A DNA stretch of 49,593 nt from a virus: positions 1 to 49,593 of IMG/VR virus record IMGVR_UViG_3300042731_003675, one strand, 5' to 3'. The translations under genes were made by a program, and so were the position numbers. A model generated the notes under the pieces. It searched no databases. It worked only from the letters and a program-made list of their open reading frames with translations, and was not told the origin of the DNA. Each line of letters starts with the position of its first letter. Position 1 is the first letter of the stretch. This document shows positions 19,165-27,166 of the stretch, piece after piece.

Positions 19165-20821
19165 ATCCCTCAGTTATTTTACCACCTGACGCTTTGTCAG
19201 CTTCAGCAAGAGTTTTTGCAGAGTCCATAGCATTCATTATAGCTTCCTGTTGCTGTTCTCTCATTTGAGCCTGCATTCTTCCCTGTCGTATTTTATCAAC
19301 AGCGTCTTTTGTATTCATTGAGTCTTGTTGAAATCCCGCTGAGAACAGTATCTTTTTAGCGGTAGCATCACCATTCACCCAATCAAGAACCTCCGGCCCC
19401 TTAACCTGTGCAAGCATAGCTAACTGCTCAAGGCCAACATTAATACCCTGAGTCTCAAACAATTTCCTTTGTGCCTGTGCAAGAGGGCCCATAAATTCGA
19501 CATCTACGTTTTCTCCCTGTAAATCCTCAATGATAGGTGGCATAAGGGGGAGTCTACCTGCTTCATTCTCCATATCCCAAATATTATCTATAATTGGCAT
19601 TAGGCACTCTTTGTTAAGTTTATTAATCGGCCTGCCAAGTACAGCAGCCTTTTCCCCCTGAAGTTCAATAATCTCTGTTGCGGTACGTCTTGATCCTTCC
19701 TGAATACTTAGATTTGATAAAAGAGTAAAAAACTCTACCTTGAAATGTCTTTCAATTGCCCTTTGAATACGTTCTTCCCTGTCAATCCCTATAGGAAAGT
19801 CAACCCCCCTGTCTACCGGATAAATACGTTTATTGGGATCAGTATAGAAGTTCATACCATTAGGAGTAAGATCAACCATTCCTGCCATTTCTGAAGGGAC
19901 ATTCATGGGTGGTTCTATTGACTTCTGTGCTGCTTTTAATAGACTTTTTTGAATTGCGTTAGCCCCCATTACCTCTACGAGTGCCTCTTCAGCAGGGCCA
20001 CTGCCATAAGCTGTCGTCCCTTTCTTGAAACGCCACACCATATAAGGAAATCTGTTATAACCTTTTTCTCTAACTACTTTTCCGTTTGTGTCTCGTGGAT
20101 CACCATCTTTTTCCAACCATATAGAAGCAAAAGGTTTTTTAATAGATGTGACTCCCATTCTTCCAAAGTCTTCTTTAGGAAAAACAGCATGTATGAACTC
20201 AAACTCCTGAAATTCATTATCATCTGCTGCTTTAGCTAATGCCTGACTTACATTTTCTTTGCCAAACTTCTTTACAGCGATACCTGCCTGTATTTTTTCT
20301 TCCCTATAAACGGTGTCTACATATCCACAGATGTTTTCACGGACATAAACACCGCCCGGATGATATACATGAAATACAGGTTGATCTCTTGACATATCCT
20401 CTTCAAGATACATGCACCCAAACCCAAGAGCAGGCACATACTCAAAATAGGTACTCATAGAATCATAGAAGTTGGTCTTGTTAAATATCTCATAGTAATA
20501 AGCCTCTACATCCTGAAGCCATTCCCTTACCTCTGCAATCTGCATGATTTCTTCTTTCATGTTGAATCTCAACCATGCGATTGAAGGACTTATCAGATAT
20601 CCAAACAACCCATCAGCAAATAACTGAAGAGCAGATACACCTGTACCGTCAAATCGTTTAATTCCTGTTCTAGCTCCAGGTTTATCTATGTCATTTAGTC
20701 TCATTACTTCAAGTCCAGGTATAATGTATTGGATAATATCATCCCATACAGCCTCCCTTGGAAGCCGGATACCATAAAGACTTTTGAAGTTCTCTTTTAT
20801 TTTTTTAGCTAACTCTGCCAT
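19142..20821 (-). CDS. Portal protein (head-to-tail connecting protein family)
   Basis: The 559-residue protein begins A-K-K-I-K-E-N-F-K-S-L-Y-G-I-R-L-P-R-E and carries G-T-G-V-S-A-L-Q-L-F-A-D-G-L near residue 55 and RFPYMVWRFKKGTTAYGSGP near residue 255. These are typical of T7-like and BPP-1-like 'bacteriophage head to tail connecting' portals. A Gln/Met-rich C-terminus follows, as in the family. It forms the dodecameric ring for DNA entry and exit. Length and motifs are complete. The upstream small gene ends exactly at its ATG (1-nt overlap). Confidence 0.93.
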   Translation of the reverse strand: MAELAKKIKENFKSLYGIRLPREAVWDDIIQYIIPGLEVMRLNDIDKPGARTGIKRFDGTGVSALQLFADGLFGYLISPSIAWLRFNMKEEIMQIAEVREWLQDVEAYYYEIFNKTNFYDSMSTYFEYVPALGFGCMYLEEDMSRDQPVFHVYHPGGVYVRENICGYVDTVYREEKIQAGIAVKKFGKENVSQALAKAADDNEFQEFEFIHAVFPKEDFGRMGVTSIKKPFASIWLEKDGDPRDTNGKVVREKGYNRFPYMVWRFKKGTTAYGSGPAEEALVEVMGANAIQKSLLKAAQKSIEPPMNVPSEMAGMVDLTPNGMNFYTDPNKRIYPVDRGVDFPIGIDREERIQRAIERHFKVEFFTLLSNLSIQEGSRRTATEIIELQGEKAAVLGRPINKLNKECLMPIIDNIWDMENEAGRLPLMPPIIEDLQGENVDVEFMGPLAQAQRKLFETQGINVGLEQLAMLAQVKGPEVLDWVNGDATAKKILFSAGFQQDSMNTKDAVDKIRQGRMQAQMREQQQEAIMNAMDSAKTLAEADKASGGKITEGFDASTPA

Positions 20822-21081
20822 TATTGACCGCCAAGTACAGTCTTCTTAAGCTGTGGTGTGCCCAAATCCTGACCTTGAGTCAAAATAGTGGACTGCCTGC
20901 CTCTCATGCGCCTTATACGTTCACGCTCCGCTGCTTCAGCAGCTTTAACTTCTTCATCATTTTCAGTCGGGGGAGCCTTTAAATCAGGTGGGGAAACTTT
21001 ACCTTCAATGTAATCATATGATTTTTTTGCCGCATATCCACCGGCCGCCATAGTGCCTACTGCAAGAGCTGCCATTCCCAT
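20821..21081 (-). CDS. Small conserved portal-associated protein
   Basis: The 86-residue protein has an Ala/Gly-rich N-terminal hydrophobic helix (MGMAALAVGTMAAGGYAAKK). It also has the motif RRMRGRQSTILTQG...KKTVLGG, which recurs in small proteins encoded beside portal genes of many podoviruses. Its biochemical role is not known to me. It overlaps the portal start by 1 nt. Conservation of both the motif and the position supports a virion assembly role. Confidence 0.75.
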   Translation of the reverse strand: MGMAALAVGTMAAGGYAAKKSYDYIEGKVSPPDLKAPPTENDEEVKAAEAAERERIRRMRGRQSTILTQGQDLGTPQLKKTVLGGQ

Positions 21082-21082
21082 G

Positions 21083-21535
21083 TTATATTTCCTTGTAGTA
21101 TATTGAATCTAATGGTGAATAACCAAGTCTTTCAATAAGTTTGTGTAGATTCCCCTTGGTTTTAATAGAAACTAAAACCATAGAAATCCCAAGTTCTTTT
21201 AATCTTTGCTCTGCTTTTCTGATTAATTTATAACCGACCATGCCTTTCCTATAATTTGTATCAACAAAAATAATATCAGAGTTACTTGTCAGTATGTCAC
21301 TGTAATGATGATGGGAATACAAAAATGAAATATAATACCCAACCAACTTCAATTCATTTCTACATGTATATATAAAAAGAGACTTATCTTTGTCTAATTT
21401 TTTATATATGTCCCAATTGGGATTTAATTTAACCCTATCTTTATCAAAGGCACATATTTCACTATAATGACATACCAATAGATGTTTGATTTCATCTATT
21501 ACATCAGTAAAACTTTCTTGCTGATACGTTATCAT
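21083..21535 (-). CDS. GNAT-family acetyltransferase
   Basis: The 150-residue protein fits a GNAT fold. A central strand, S-D-I-I-F-V-D-T-N-Y-R, is followed by the acetyl-CoA loop and helix, K-G-M-V-G-Y-K-L-I-R-K-A-E, near residues 95-113. It ends in a strand and the R-L-G-Y-S-P-L-D-S-I-Y-Y-K element. Phages with this gene order often keep such an enzyme between portal and terminase, but its substrate is unknown. The stop-start junction with the gene upstream is TAATG, implying coupling. Confidence 0.8.
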   Translation of the reverse strand: MITYQQESFTDVIDEIKHLLVCHYSEICAFDKDRVKLNPNWDIYKKLDKDKSLFIYTCRNELKLVGYYISFLYSHHHYSDILTSNSDIIFVDTNYRKGMVGYKLIRKAEQRLKELGISMVLVSIKTKGNLHKLIERLGYSPLDSIYYKEI

Positions 21536-22296
21536 TACAGTGCAGCATGACCATAAAATCTGATTATATACTGACCGCCACTGTAAACACCAGTAGCAGC
21601 AGTTGTGTCGCCTTCTACAAGATAGATATAGTCGTTAGCCGACATATTTGGCAAATCGTTAGATGCCATTTCACCGAGGACAAGTGCCGCGGTATTGAGA
21701 ACGGTTATATCACCAACAGCGTCATCATATCCTCCTGTTGATGCCGTTCCTGACGCGATATCTATATCCGTAGTAATAGTTGCGGTTCCCTCTGTAGGCA
21801 GTTCAACACAAATCATTTCCACCCTGTAAACAACACCATACGTTGCCACAACATATCTTCCAATATAAGCATCGGGGGCTGCCGTAACTACACCAATAAC
21901 ATCGTCAGCAGCATCACCCTTGCATCCAAGGCCTGTAATGTCTACCTGTATTTCGGTAACAATATCTCCATTTGGAAGACTATACCTGTAAGTTGTAAGA
22001 CTTCCACCAGTTCCAACAGCTCCCGCACCATTTTCGGCTGTTTCCGCTGCACCAATTACCGATATCCCTGCTGTAAAATTATTACTACCACTCCATGTAT
22101 TACTTCCACTAGACGTAATAGTTTCAGAAATAGTAGACGGAGCCGTTATAACAAGGCCTGTCCCCTCAATAGTCGTAGTTGCAGAAGATGTAACATTACC
22201 CTTAAAGTGCATACTATCCTTTACAACTGTAGCATAAGCCATTGGTATTGCTACCATTAGCACACAAACAATCATCCACCCTATAATTTTTTTCAT
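21535..22296 (-). CDS. Exported structural-type protein between terminase and portal
   Basis: The 253-residue protein has a signal peptide (MKKIIGWMIVCVLMVAIPMA, cleavage near Tyr-Ala). A fibre-like repeat zone follows (SGSNTWSGSNNFTAGISV), resembling tail-fibre collagen-like or beta segments. The C-terminal half, with Y-I-Y-L-V-E-G-D and G-G-Q-Y-I-I-R-F-Y-G, looks like a compact beta domain known from virion proteins of uncultured phages. It lies just downstream of terL with a 12-nt gap. The export signal on a fibre-like sequence is odd and is shared with six other late-block proteins. Confidence 0.7.
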   Translation of the reverse strand: MKKIIGWMIVCVLMVAIPMAYATVVKDSMHFKGNVTSSATTTIEGTGLVITAPSTISETITSSGSNTWSGSNNFTAGISVIGAAETAENGAGAVGTGGSLTTYRYSLPNGDIVTEIQVDITGLGCKGDAADDVIGVVTAAPDAYIGRYVVATYGVVYRVEMICVELPTEGTATITTDIDIASGTASTGGYDDAVGDITVLNTAALVLGEMASNDLPNMSANDYIYLVEGDTTAATGVYSGGQYIIRFYGHAAL

Positions 22297-22307
22297 CTTT
22301 TCTCTCC

Positions 22308-23969
22308 TTAATATCTTAGTGGGTCATAATCATTATTTACTCTATTCTTCTGAATAAGTACGCTTAAATCACCTTTTGCTCTTGATTTCATCATTTCAAA
22401 TTCTATAGCAGGGTCTTGACAGGCTAAATAAAAGTAATTAGTAGAATGCCTGTAGTGATCCTCTGTGTTTATTTTGACATATCGATATTCACTTGCTCCG
22501 GTCTTCGGGTCTTCCTGCAAGACTTTAACAAGGTTACTCATATGCTCAGCATACAGATTTATCTCTGCACAGCGTCTTGGTATCTCAAAACGTGTTCCAG
22601 AAGCCACAATACGGTGCGTAGCATCACATATCTCTGTCCTGCGTATAGTTATGGTCCCCTTTTCTTCGTTGTCCACTCTGCCGGCTTTTAAGCGCTCCTG
22701 ATAGTCACACAGGAATATCTTAGCGTTCTCTGCTGCCTGGAATTCTCTTACCTTATGAGTCTCAGGTTCGGCATCAATAACAGCCGATTTAACAGTAAAC
22801 CTCTGGAAAACGTCATGGAGTTCGTTAAAATTGGCAACCCTGCCTACCCAAGTCACCTTTAACATGTCTTTTTCTTTTACAGGATATCCAATTACTACAT
22901 GCAGGAACCGTTTTCCTACGTCAACTCCTGCGCATCTGGCAACTTCTGACCGTTGTTCCATCTGGTCAGGACAGCAACACCTGAAAACATCATTAGGAGT
23001 CAGTCTGTTTTCAGCATCAGTGTACGCCTCACCCAAATCAATGTTGTAAAACTGTGTAATATCAGTATCAGGGTCTTCCCATCTCTTCAAGAAGTGTGCC
23101 AAATCCGTCTTAACTGACTCCATATGGCTGATTGTTCTGCCAACCATGTCGGTATTAGTAGGATATTGGGCAATCCATTCCCCATTTGTAGGGTCAAGAG
23201 GCTTTCCGCAGTTCATACAGGCCCGAATAACAACTTCCTGACCGTCGATTATCTCTCTTTTGATAGGACCCGGAGGGTTTGCAAGAAATTCCAGCTTTAA
23301 ATTAGTCCATTTCCCGCAGGACATGCACTTAATTTCCCAATATCGCTGATCTGACCCCCTGAAAACTTTGTCAATCCCATAATTTGGAATAGTCGGGTTT
23401 CCTAAGTACGTTTCCCACTTCAAATTAGAGTCTGCCATGCGGCCAATTGCTAAATCTCTGGCACTTTGGTCCATTTCGTCGAACTCATCAAAGATTACCC
23501 AGTCAACAGGAATTGACTTTAGCCGTGAACTTGCCTTCCTATCACTCTGAAGTGTCTGGCTAAGCCTACCTCCTCTAAAATAAAGATGACCTCTTTGTAT
23601 TTTTTTAAGATTCTCCCGGTCAGTATCACGAACAAACTTCCCGATCTGACTCGGATTGTCTTTAATCATCGGCTTGAAACGTGTCGTTGAGAAGTCCGTA
23701 ACATCGTCCAGAGTAGGAAATAAATATAAGACACCCTTTGGTAAGCGATTGTAAATTAAACCGTGTAGTGCCTTAATTACATAAGCCTGAGTACCATATG
23801 CCTGTGTGCTCTTGCAGTAACATTGGCGTGGAGAGTCATCCTGAAGCAACTGAATCTGGAATTCATGGTTCTTTGTGGAAAACATCTCTGAACCTAAGTT
23901 CAGCTTACTATACTCTGCCCATACCCACGCATCAGCAGCCATTAATTTTTTAGGGTCAGCATCAATCAC
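22308..23969 (-). CDS. terL: Terminase large subunit (packaging ATPase-nuclease)
   Basis: The 553-residue protein has Walker B V-D-W-V-I-F-D-E-F-D-E near residue 160, a GpA-like zinc ribbon (CMSCG near 220, CMNCG near 253), and RNase H-type nuclease motifs C-A-G-V-D-V-G-K (about 345) and A-V-I-D-A-E-P-E (about 397). The Walker A region is atypical: C-K-S-T-Q-A-Y-G-T-Q-A around residue 53 lacks the usual G-K-S/T. It packages genome DNA into proheads through the portal. The start is GTG, overlapping the upstream TGA (GTGA). A start at Met10 is possible. Confidence 0.93.
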   Translation of the reverse strand: MIDADPKKLMAADAWVWAEYSKLNLGSEMFSTKNHEFQIQLLQDDSPRQCYCKSTQAYGTQAYVIKALHGLIYNRLPKGVLYLFPTLDDVTDFSTTRFKPMIKDNPSQIGKFVRDTDRENLKKIQRGHLYFRGGRLSQTLQSDRKASSRLKSIPVDWVIFDEFDEMDQSARDLAIGRMADSNLKWETYLGNPTIPNYGIDKVFRGSDQRYWEIKCMSCGKWTNLKLEFLANPPGPIKREIIDGQEVVIRACMNCGKPLDPTNGEWIAQYPTNTDMVGRTISHMESVKTDLAHFLKRWEDPDTDITQFYNIDLGEAYTDAENRLTPNDVFRCCCPDQMEQRSEVARCAGVDVGKRFLHVVIGYPVKEKDMLKVTWVGRVANFNELHDVFQRFTVKSAVIDAEPETHKVREFQAAENAKIFLCDYQERLKAGRVDNEEKGTITIRRTEICDATHRIVASGTRFEIPRRCAEINLYAEHMSNLVKVLQEDPKTGASEYRYVKINTEDHYRHSTNYFYLACQDPAIEFEMMKSRAKGDLSVLIQKNRVNNDYDPLRY

Positions 23970-24232
23970 TTACAATCAAACTCCCTGCAATATTCAGGTT
24001 TTGTATCATGTATACCACATAAATTACCCTCTAAATGTATACATGGTTCACATATTCGTAAACTTAAATCTTCCGTACTGTCCAAGACTTTAATCGACTT
24101 CACAGTCCTCCAGCTGCCTCTTACCCCCAAAAACTCATCAAACTCGGCACTGAACTGTAAAGCAGGAATTCCTGCTCCTTTAGGAATGTTTAACTGGAAA
24201 AATCTGCAACATTTTCCGCATTGATTACACAT
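23966..24232 (-). CDS. YkgJ-family cysteine cluster protein
   Basis: The 88-residue protein opens with C-N-Q-C-G-K-C-C-R-F-F and ends with C-E-P-C...C-G-I-H-D-T-K-P-E-Y-C-R-E-F-D-C. This is the Cys-rich signature of the YkgJ / zinc- or iron-chelating domain family. The eight or more Cys suggest a bound metal or cluster. The molecular role is unknown, though such genes are common next to phage terminases. It overlaps terL by 4 nt and follows the ribbon-helix-helix gene without a gap, so the three are probably one transcription unit. Confidence 0.85.
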   Translation of the reverse strand: MCNQCGKCCRFFQLNIPKGAGIPALQFSAEFDEFLGVRGSWRTVKSIKVLDSTEDLSLRICEPCIHLEGNLCGIHDTKPEYCREFDCK

Positions 24233-24493
24233 TTAATGCCCACAATTAAACTTTAATGCCTTACCACAAACCTTACAGTTTTCCATAGGATTCTTCTTGC
24301 GATATTCCTCTGAATAAATATCCGTAGACGAGACTATCCTTTTTGCCAACTCAAGATTAGAAATTTTAGGACCAGTGGTATGTCTCTCCAAATACAAATC
24401 AACTAAAAACCTACTGAATGACTTCCTGGACTTATAAGCCTCCTCCTTAATCTCATCTACCAAACTATCAGGTATCCAAATCATCTTTTGCAT
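24233..24493 (-). CDS. Ribbon-helix-helix regulator with C-terminal zinc knuckle
   Basis: The 86-residue protein has an N-terminal ribbon-helix-helix pattern: the strand M-I-W-I-P-D-S-L-V-D-E-I and helices to about residue 33 (S-R-K-S-F-S-R-F-L-V-D-L-Y). It ends with CKVCGKALKFNCGH, a possible zinc site. Such proteins bind tandem operator repeats. Its own promoter region (24504..24558) contains three copies of ATGTATA overlapping the -10 and the transcript start. I infer autorepression and control of the terL group. GGAG lies 7 nt before the ATG. Confidence 0.72.
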   Translation of the reverse strand: MQKMIWIPDSLVDEIKEEAYKSRKSFSRFLVDLYLERHTTGPKISNLELAKRIVSSTDIYSEEYRKKNPMENCKVCGKALKFNCGH

Positions 24494-24503
24494 TATGTAT
24501 CTC

Positions 24504-24558
24504 CATATACATGTTTATAATATACATATATACTATACATGTTTATATATAATGTCAA
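24504..24558 (-). promoter_or_regulatory. Promoter with tandem operator-like repeats ahead of the RHH gene
   Basis: On the minus strand a TTGACA -35 (24553..24558) is followed after 17 nt by TAGTAT (24530..24535). Three ATGTATA copies lie at 24534..24540, 24521..24527 and 24506..24512. Two of them sit within a 14-mer, TATAAACATGTATA, repeated 28 bp apart. Copies overlap the -10, the start region and the leader, which fits binding by a ribbon-helix-helix dimer array. The sigma-70 elements are seen; autoregulation is inferred. Confidence 0.65.
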
Positions 24559-24566
24559 TTTTTATT

Positions 24567-24752
24567 TTAAATTTTCAATCCGATAGCAAGTCGTTTATAT
24601 ATACATTTCCCTTTTATTTTATCTGTATACACGATGTAGGCCTTTTTACTTTTATTATATACGGGATGTAAGGTATATATACACAACCAGGGGCCTCCCA
24701 CTGGGGCCATACCCCTACCTAATACCCTGTAATAACAATCCTTTTTTCTCAC
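24567..24752 (-). CDS. Possible small protein after terS (GTG start)
   Basis: This open frame of 61 codons starts at a GTG that overlaps the terS stop (GTGA). It is basic and Tyr/Cys-rich (CYYRVLGRGMAPVGG, then LCIYTLHPVY). There is no recognised motif, and the ribosome-binding site would lie inside terS. Much of its AT-rich 3' part precedes the next promoter. It could equally be untranslated 3' sequence, so it is listed because of the coupled junction only. Confidence 0.35.
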   Translation of the reverse strand: MRKKDCYYRVLGRGMAPVGGPWLCIYTLHPVYNKSKKAYIVYTDKIKGKCIYKRLAIGLKI

Positions 24753-25198
24753 TCACTGACAGACTGAGGCTTGTCTCTACCCGTTATGTCTGTTACCTTA
24801 CTGCTCTGCTTTTCCCTGCTCTTCTTAGCAAGCTCCTCTGCCAGTGTCTTGAGTTCATCTACTTGCTCTGGTGTCCAGTTGTTAGCATTATCTTGTGTGT
24901 TTTCAATAGTTTGCTTATCTTGCCAGCCAAAGTTCTTAAGCGCAAATATGTCTGTTGTCTTACCTGATTTACGCAGGGATACCTCATAAGCGTGCTCTAC
25001 TTTTGCCCATATTCTTTTTGTTGCGTCTGAAAATTCTGGTTTACTGCAATAATCCCATAACTGCTGCCTATAAGTTCCTAAGTGTAAAGCTAAACCTGTA
25101 ATAGTCCATTCATCCATAGGTATAGTATTAAAGTATTCGTCTGATCTGTCTTCGAGTTCTTTGACTGTTTTAAATAGTCTAGGTCTACCACCTGGCAT
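24749..25198 (-). CDS. terS: Terminase small subunit
   Basis: The 149-residue protein starts G-G-R-P-R-L-F-K-T-V-K-E-L and continues E-Y-F-N-T-I...W-T-I-T-G-L-A-L-H-L-G-T-Y-R-Q-Q-L-W-D-Y. This is the DNA-recognition helix-turn-helix region of P22 gp3-type / DNA-packaging small terminases. A hydrophilic Lys/Glu tail follows. It recognises packaging sites and presents DNA to TerL. It is the first clear gene of the late block, separated from terL by three small genes, an arrangement that differs from the usual adjacent pair. Confidence 0.85.
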   Translation of the reverse strand: MPGGRPRLFKTVKELEDRSDEYFNTIPMDEWTITGLALHLGTYRQQLWDYCSKPEFSDATKRIWAKVEHAYEVSLRKSGKTTDIFALKNFGWQDKQTIENTQDNANNWTPEQVDELKTLAEELAKKSREKQSSKVTDITGRDKPQSVSE

Positions 25199-25272
25199 TG
25201 TTTATATCCTGTTTTTAGTGGTTTATAGTATTACTTACAGTTTATTGGCTTTCATATTTAGCCCTGACTGTA

Positions 25273-25470
25273 TTATCTCTTGTGCTTGCATAGTTTAGTA
25301 TGCTTGCATTTATATCGTTTATTGAATCTTTGTAATCCGGTTAATGGTCTTTTCTCTATAGTGATTGTATTGCTTTTGATATACTTGTCCTTTTCTTCCG
25401 AATCACTATCATATTGTATGTGCTCTTGATATTCTTTTTGCTGATGTGATGTGTCTTGCTTGTGTATCAT
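25273..25470 (-). CDS. Doubtful small basic open frame upstream of terS
   Basis: This 65-codon frame is rich in Lys, Gln, Asp and His, and ends R-Y-K-C-K-H-T-K-L-C-K-H-K-R, which could bind nucleic acid. No convincing Shine-Dalgarno site precedes the ATG, and no family is recognised. It occupies most of the 387-nt interval 25199..25585. Outside it and the plus-strand promoter I see only AT-rich sequence and a duplicated TGCTTGCAT motif near 25287 and 25302. It may be leader RNA of the late operon rather than a gene. Confidence 0.25.
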   Translation of the reverse strand: MIHKQDTSHQQKEYQEHIQYDSDSEEKDKYIKSNTITIEKRPLTGLQRFNKRYKCKHTKLCKHKR

Positions 25471-25523
25471 TTCAGTAACTTACAAATAAAATGAAAAATA
25501 ATTAATGTTTTTAACTTTTTTAC

Positions 25524-25551
25524 TTGACATTATCTTTTATTATGATAATAT
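25524..25551 (+). promoter_or_regulatory. Sigma-70 promoter for the 25586..28000 block
   Basis: TTGACA at 25524..25529 is a perfect -35. After 16 nt comes TAATAT (25546..25551). Transcription would start near 25558, about 28 nt before the first ATG. TTGACATTAT is also the -35 region of the divergent ribbon-helix-helix promoter at 24549..24558, so the two could be expressed at the same stage. Confidence 0.7.
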
Positions 25552-25585
25552 TAATAATAAATAAACACTTAAACAGGAGATAATT

Positions 25586-25696
25586 ATGAAACAATGTACT
25601 TGTAAAAAATGTGGCTATACTTGGAATTCAAGAACCGACAATCCTAAAGCATGTCCAGCATGTAAACGCTATGACTGGAATAAGGATAGTAAATAA
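25586..25696 (+). CDS. 36-residue zinc-ribbon protein
   Basis: This tiny protein has two Cys knuckles, MKQCTCKKCGYTW near the start and ACPACKRYDW in the second half, making a complete four-Cys zinc ribbon. CAGGAGATAATT precedes the ATG and the stop overlaps the next ATG (TAATG). It is the first gene behind the promoter at 25524. Such mini-ribbons often act as DNA-binding or protein-adaptor modules; no specific role can be given. Confidence 0.8.
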   Translation: MKQCTCKKCGYTWNSRTDNPKACPACKRYDWNKDSK

Positions 25697-25992
25697 TGAA
25701 TAAAATACAAGAAACCGTATCTAGAATAAAAGCAAGACGGAAAATGTTAACAATATATCCTAACTTAAAAACCAATGAACATGTCCACCATATTGATCAT
25801 AACCCGTTTAACAATGATATCAATAATTTAATTATTGTAGATGCCTCAGATCATATTTCTTATCATAAAATAAAATTTTACAGAGATAATCCTGATTATA
25901 AACCTGTTGGTAATCCTAAGCCGATTCAAGATCGTATCAACCAATTAGAGTTATTAATATTAGATTTTAATGAACGTAACTGGAACTATTAA
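25696..25992 (+). CDS. HNH-type endonuclease, short
   Basis: The 98-residue protein carries H-V-H-H-I-D-H-N-P-F-N-N-D-I-N-N-L-I-I near residues 29-47, then D-H-I-S-Y-H. This is the H-H-x-D...N-x-x-x-N-L...H pattern of the HNH_3-like homing endonucleases. The DNA-binding parts found in free-standing homing enzymes are missing, so it may be a minimal nickase or an enzyme acting on phage DNA. It is coupled to the zinc-ribbon gene upstream through TAATG. Confidence 0.75.
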   Translation: MNKIQETVSRIKARRKMLTIYPNLKTNEHVHHIDHNPFNNDINNLIIVDASDHISYHKIKFYRDNPDYKPVGNPKPIQDRINQLELLILDFNERNWNY

Positions 25993-26015
25993 CACACTAA
26001 CAAAGGAGAAATAAA

Positions 26016-26363
26016 ATGACAGATTTATTTAAAACAAATGACGGAAATTTATATAATACTGATATTCCTGAGTGGTACCTAAAAAGACCTTTAAGGAAAA
26101 ACTTTTCAATAACTCATAGGGATATAAACTCTATTAATGACCTTAAAGCCACATTGCGCGAAGGTGAATATGTATGGCCGGGCGGTTATCAAATAGCATT
26201 TATTACAAATGACGGTGGTTTATTATGCTTTGATTGCGTTAAAGATAACCTTGCAAGTATTATGTATTCAATTAAACATGATATAAACGACGGTTGGAAA
26301 ATCATCCATACCGATATTATTTATGATCCCGATAATTGCTCCCATTGTTCAAAAGAGATTTAA
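26016..26363 (+). CDS. Hypothetical protein with two Cys pairs
   Basis: The product is 115 residues. The central motif, W-P-G-G-Y-Q-I-A-F-I-T-N-D-G-G-L-L-C-F-D-C, is one I have seen in small proteins of phages and plasmids, and the C-terminus holds CSHCSKEI. Together they could bind one zinc. There is no membrane segment. AAGGAG lies 7 nt before the ATG. The function is unknown, and its neighbours are other small accessory genes of the same transcript. Confidence 0.75.
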   Translation: MTDLFKTNDGNLYNTDIPEWYLKRPLRKNFSITHRDINSINDLKATLREGEYVWPGGYQIAFITNDGGLLCFDCVKDNLASIMYSIKHDINDGWKIIHTDIIYDPDNCSHCSKEI

Positions 26364-26408
26364 TCACAGCTTTATATATCTGATAACACTTATAAAGGAG
26401 ATAAAATT

Positions 26409-26681
26409 ATGAGATACCAATTATATACTTACGATGTATGGGGCAATGAAAAAGACGGTTATGAAGTTAACAATATATTTTCAACTAATGCAATATATGA
26501 GCTTGATGAAAATATGACTGATAAAGAAATTGTCAAAGCATTAAAAGATCAAGGATTAATTAAAAAAGGCATACATACAAGCTCAATCGAAATTGACGGT
26601 GAAATGGATTATACCCTGTATTTCGATGACGTTAAAGGTGGACATTGCAAACCTGATTTTGAATTACGTAAGATTGATTAA
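26409..26681 (+). CDS. Hypothetical acidic protein
   Basis: The 90-residue product is acidic, with alternating strands (Y-Q-L-Y-T-Y-D-V-W-G-N-E-K-D-G-Y) and an acidic helix (D-E-N-M-T-D-K-E-I-V-K-A-L). It has a good AAAGGAG site and codon use like its neighbours. I do not recognise the family. Its size and fold pattern fit the many host-takeover proteins encoded in early phage blocks, but that is only an inference. Confidence 0.7.
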   Translation: MRYQLYTYDVWGNEKDGYEVNNIFSTNAIYELDENMTDKEIVKALKDQGLIKKGIHTSSIEIDGEMDYTLYFDDVKGGHCKPDFELRKID

Positions 26682-26760
26682 TATTTCACCTTATGCCGAT
26701 AACTTGTTTATTGGCATACATGGAGCATTAATCTATTAACCTCTTATAAAGGAGTAAATC

Positions 26761-26913
26761 ATGAAATGCCCTAAATGTAAACGAAAAATGGATGATTTAA
26801 CACATGGTTACGGAGAACATAGAAATTATATTTGTAAAAAATGTAACACCCACAATTGGAAAAATAAGTTTTATACCAAAAAAGAATGGGAAACATACAT
26901 TAATGGTAACTAA
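26761..26913 (+). CDS. 50-residue zinc-ribbon protein
   Basis: Starts MKCPKCKRKM and has a second knuckle, Y-I-C-K-K-C-N-T-H-N-W. It is a complete C-x2-C...C-x2-C ribbon followed by a basic aromatic tail (NKFYTKKEW). AAAGGAG lies 6-7 nt before the ATG. It is similar in layout to the 36-residue ribbon at 25586, so the two may be distant duplicates. Confidence 0.78.
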   Translation: MKCPKCKRKMDDLTHGYGEHRNYICKKCNTHNWKNKFYTKKEWETYINGN

Positions 26914-26961
26914 CCTCTTATGACCTAAGCAGGTCTTTAAAAGGCTTGAAAGGGTAATAAA

Positions 26962-27162
26962 ATGGAAAAAAGAACAGATAAATTTTTCATAACCGAACTT
27001 ATAAATGATTTACATCGTAATGGCTTTGTTCGCGGTGGCAAAGCTGAAACAATGCTACATGATTGGTCAAGAGAATTAAAAAGAGATATCAAAACCACAA
27101 AATTACCCCCTTCTCGGCTGCACAAATGCTTCAATGATGAAGTCGGGGCTTATAACTGGTAA
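26962..27162 (+). CDS. Small basic hypothetical protein
   Basis: The product is 66 residues: a helical, basic first half (DKFFITELINDLHRNGF), a motif R-G-G-K-A-E-T-M-L-H-D-W, and a Lys/Arg-rich middle. It shows no Cys or membrane segment. The upstream Shine-Dalgarno site is weak (GAAAGGGTAA). It may bind nucleic acid, but no family is recognised. Confidence 0.6.
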   Translation: MEKRTDKFFITELINDLHRNGFVRGGKAETMLHDWSRELKRDIKTTKLPPSRLHKCFNDEVGAYNW

Positions 27163-27166
27163 CCCT

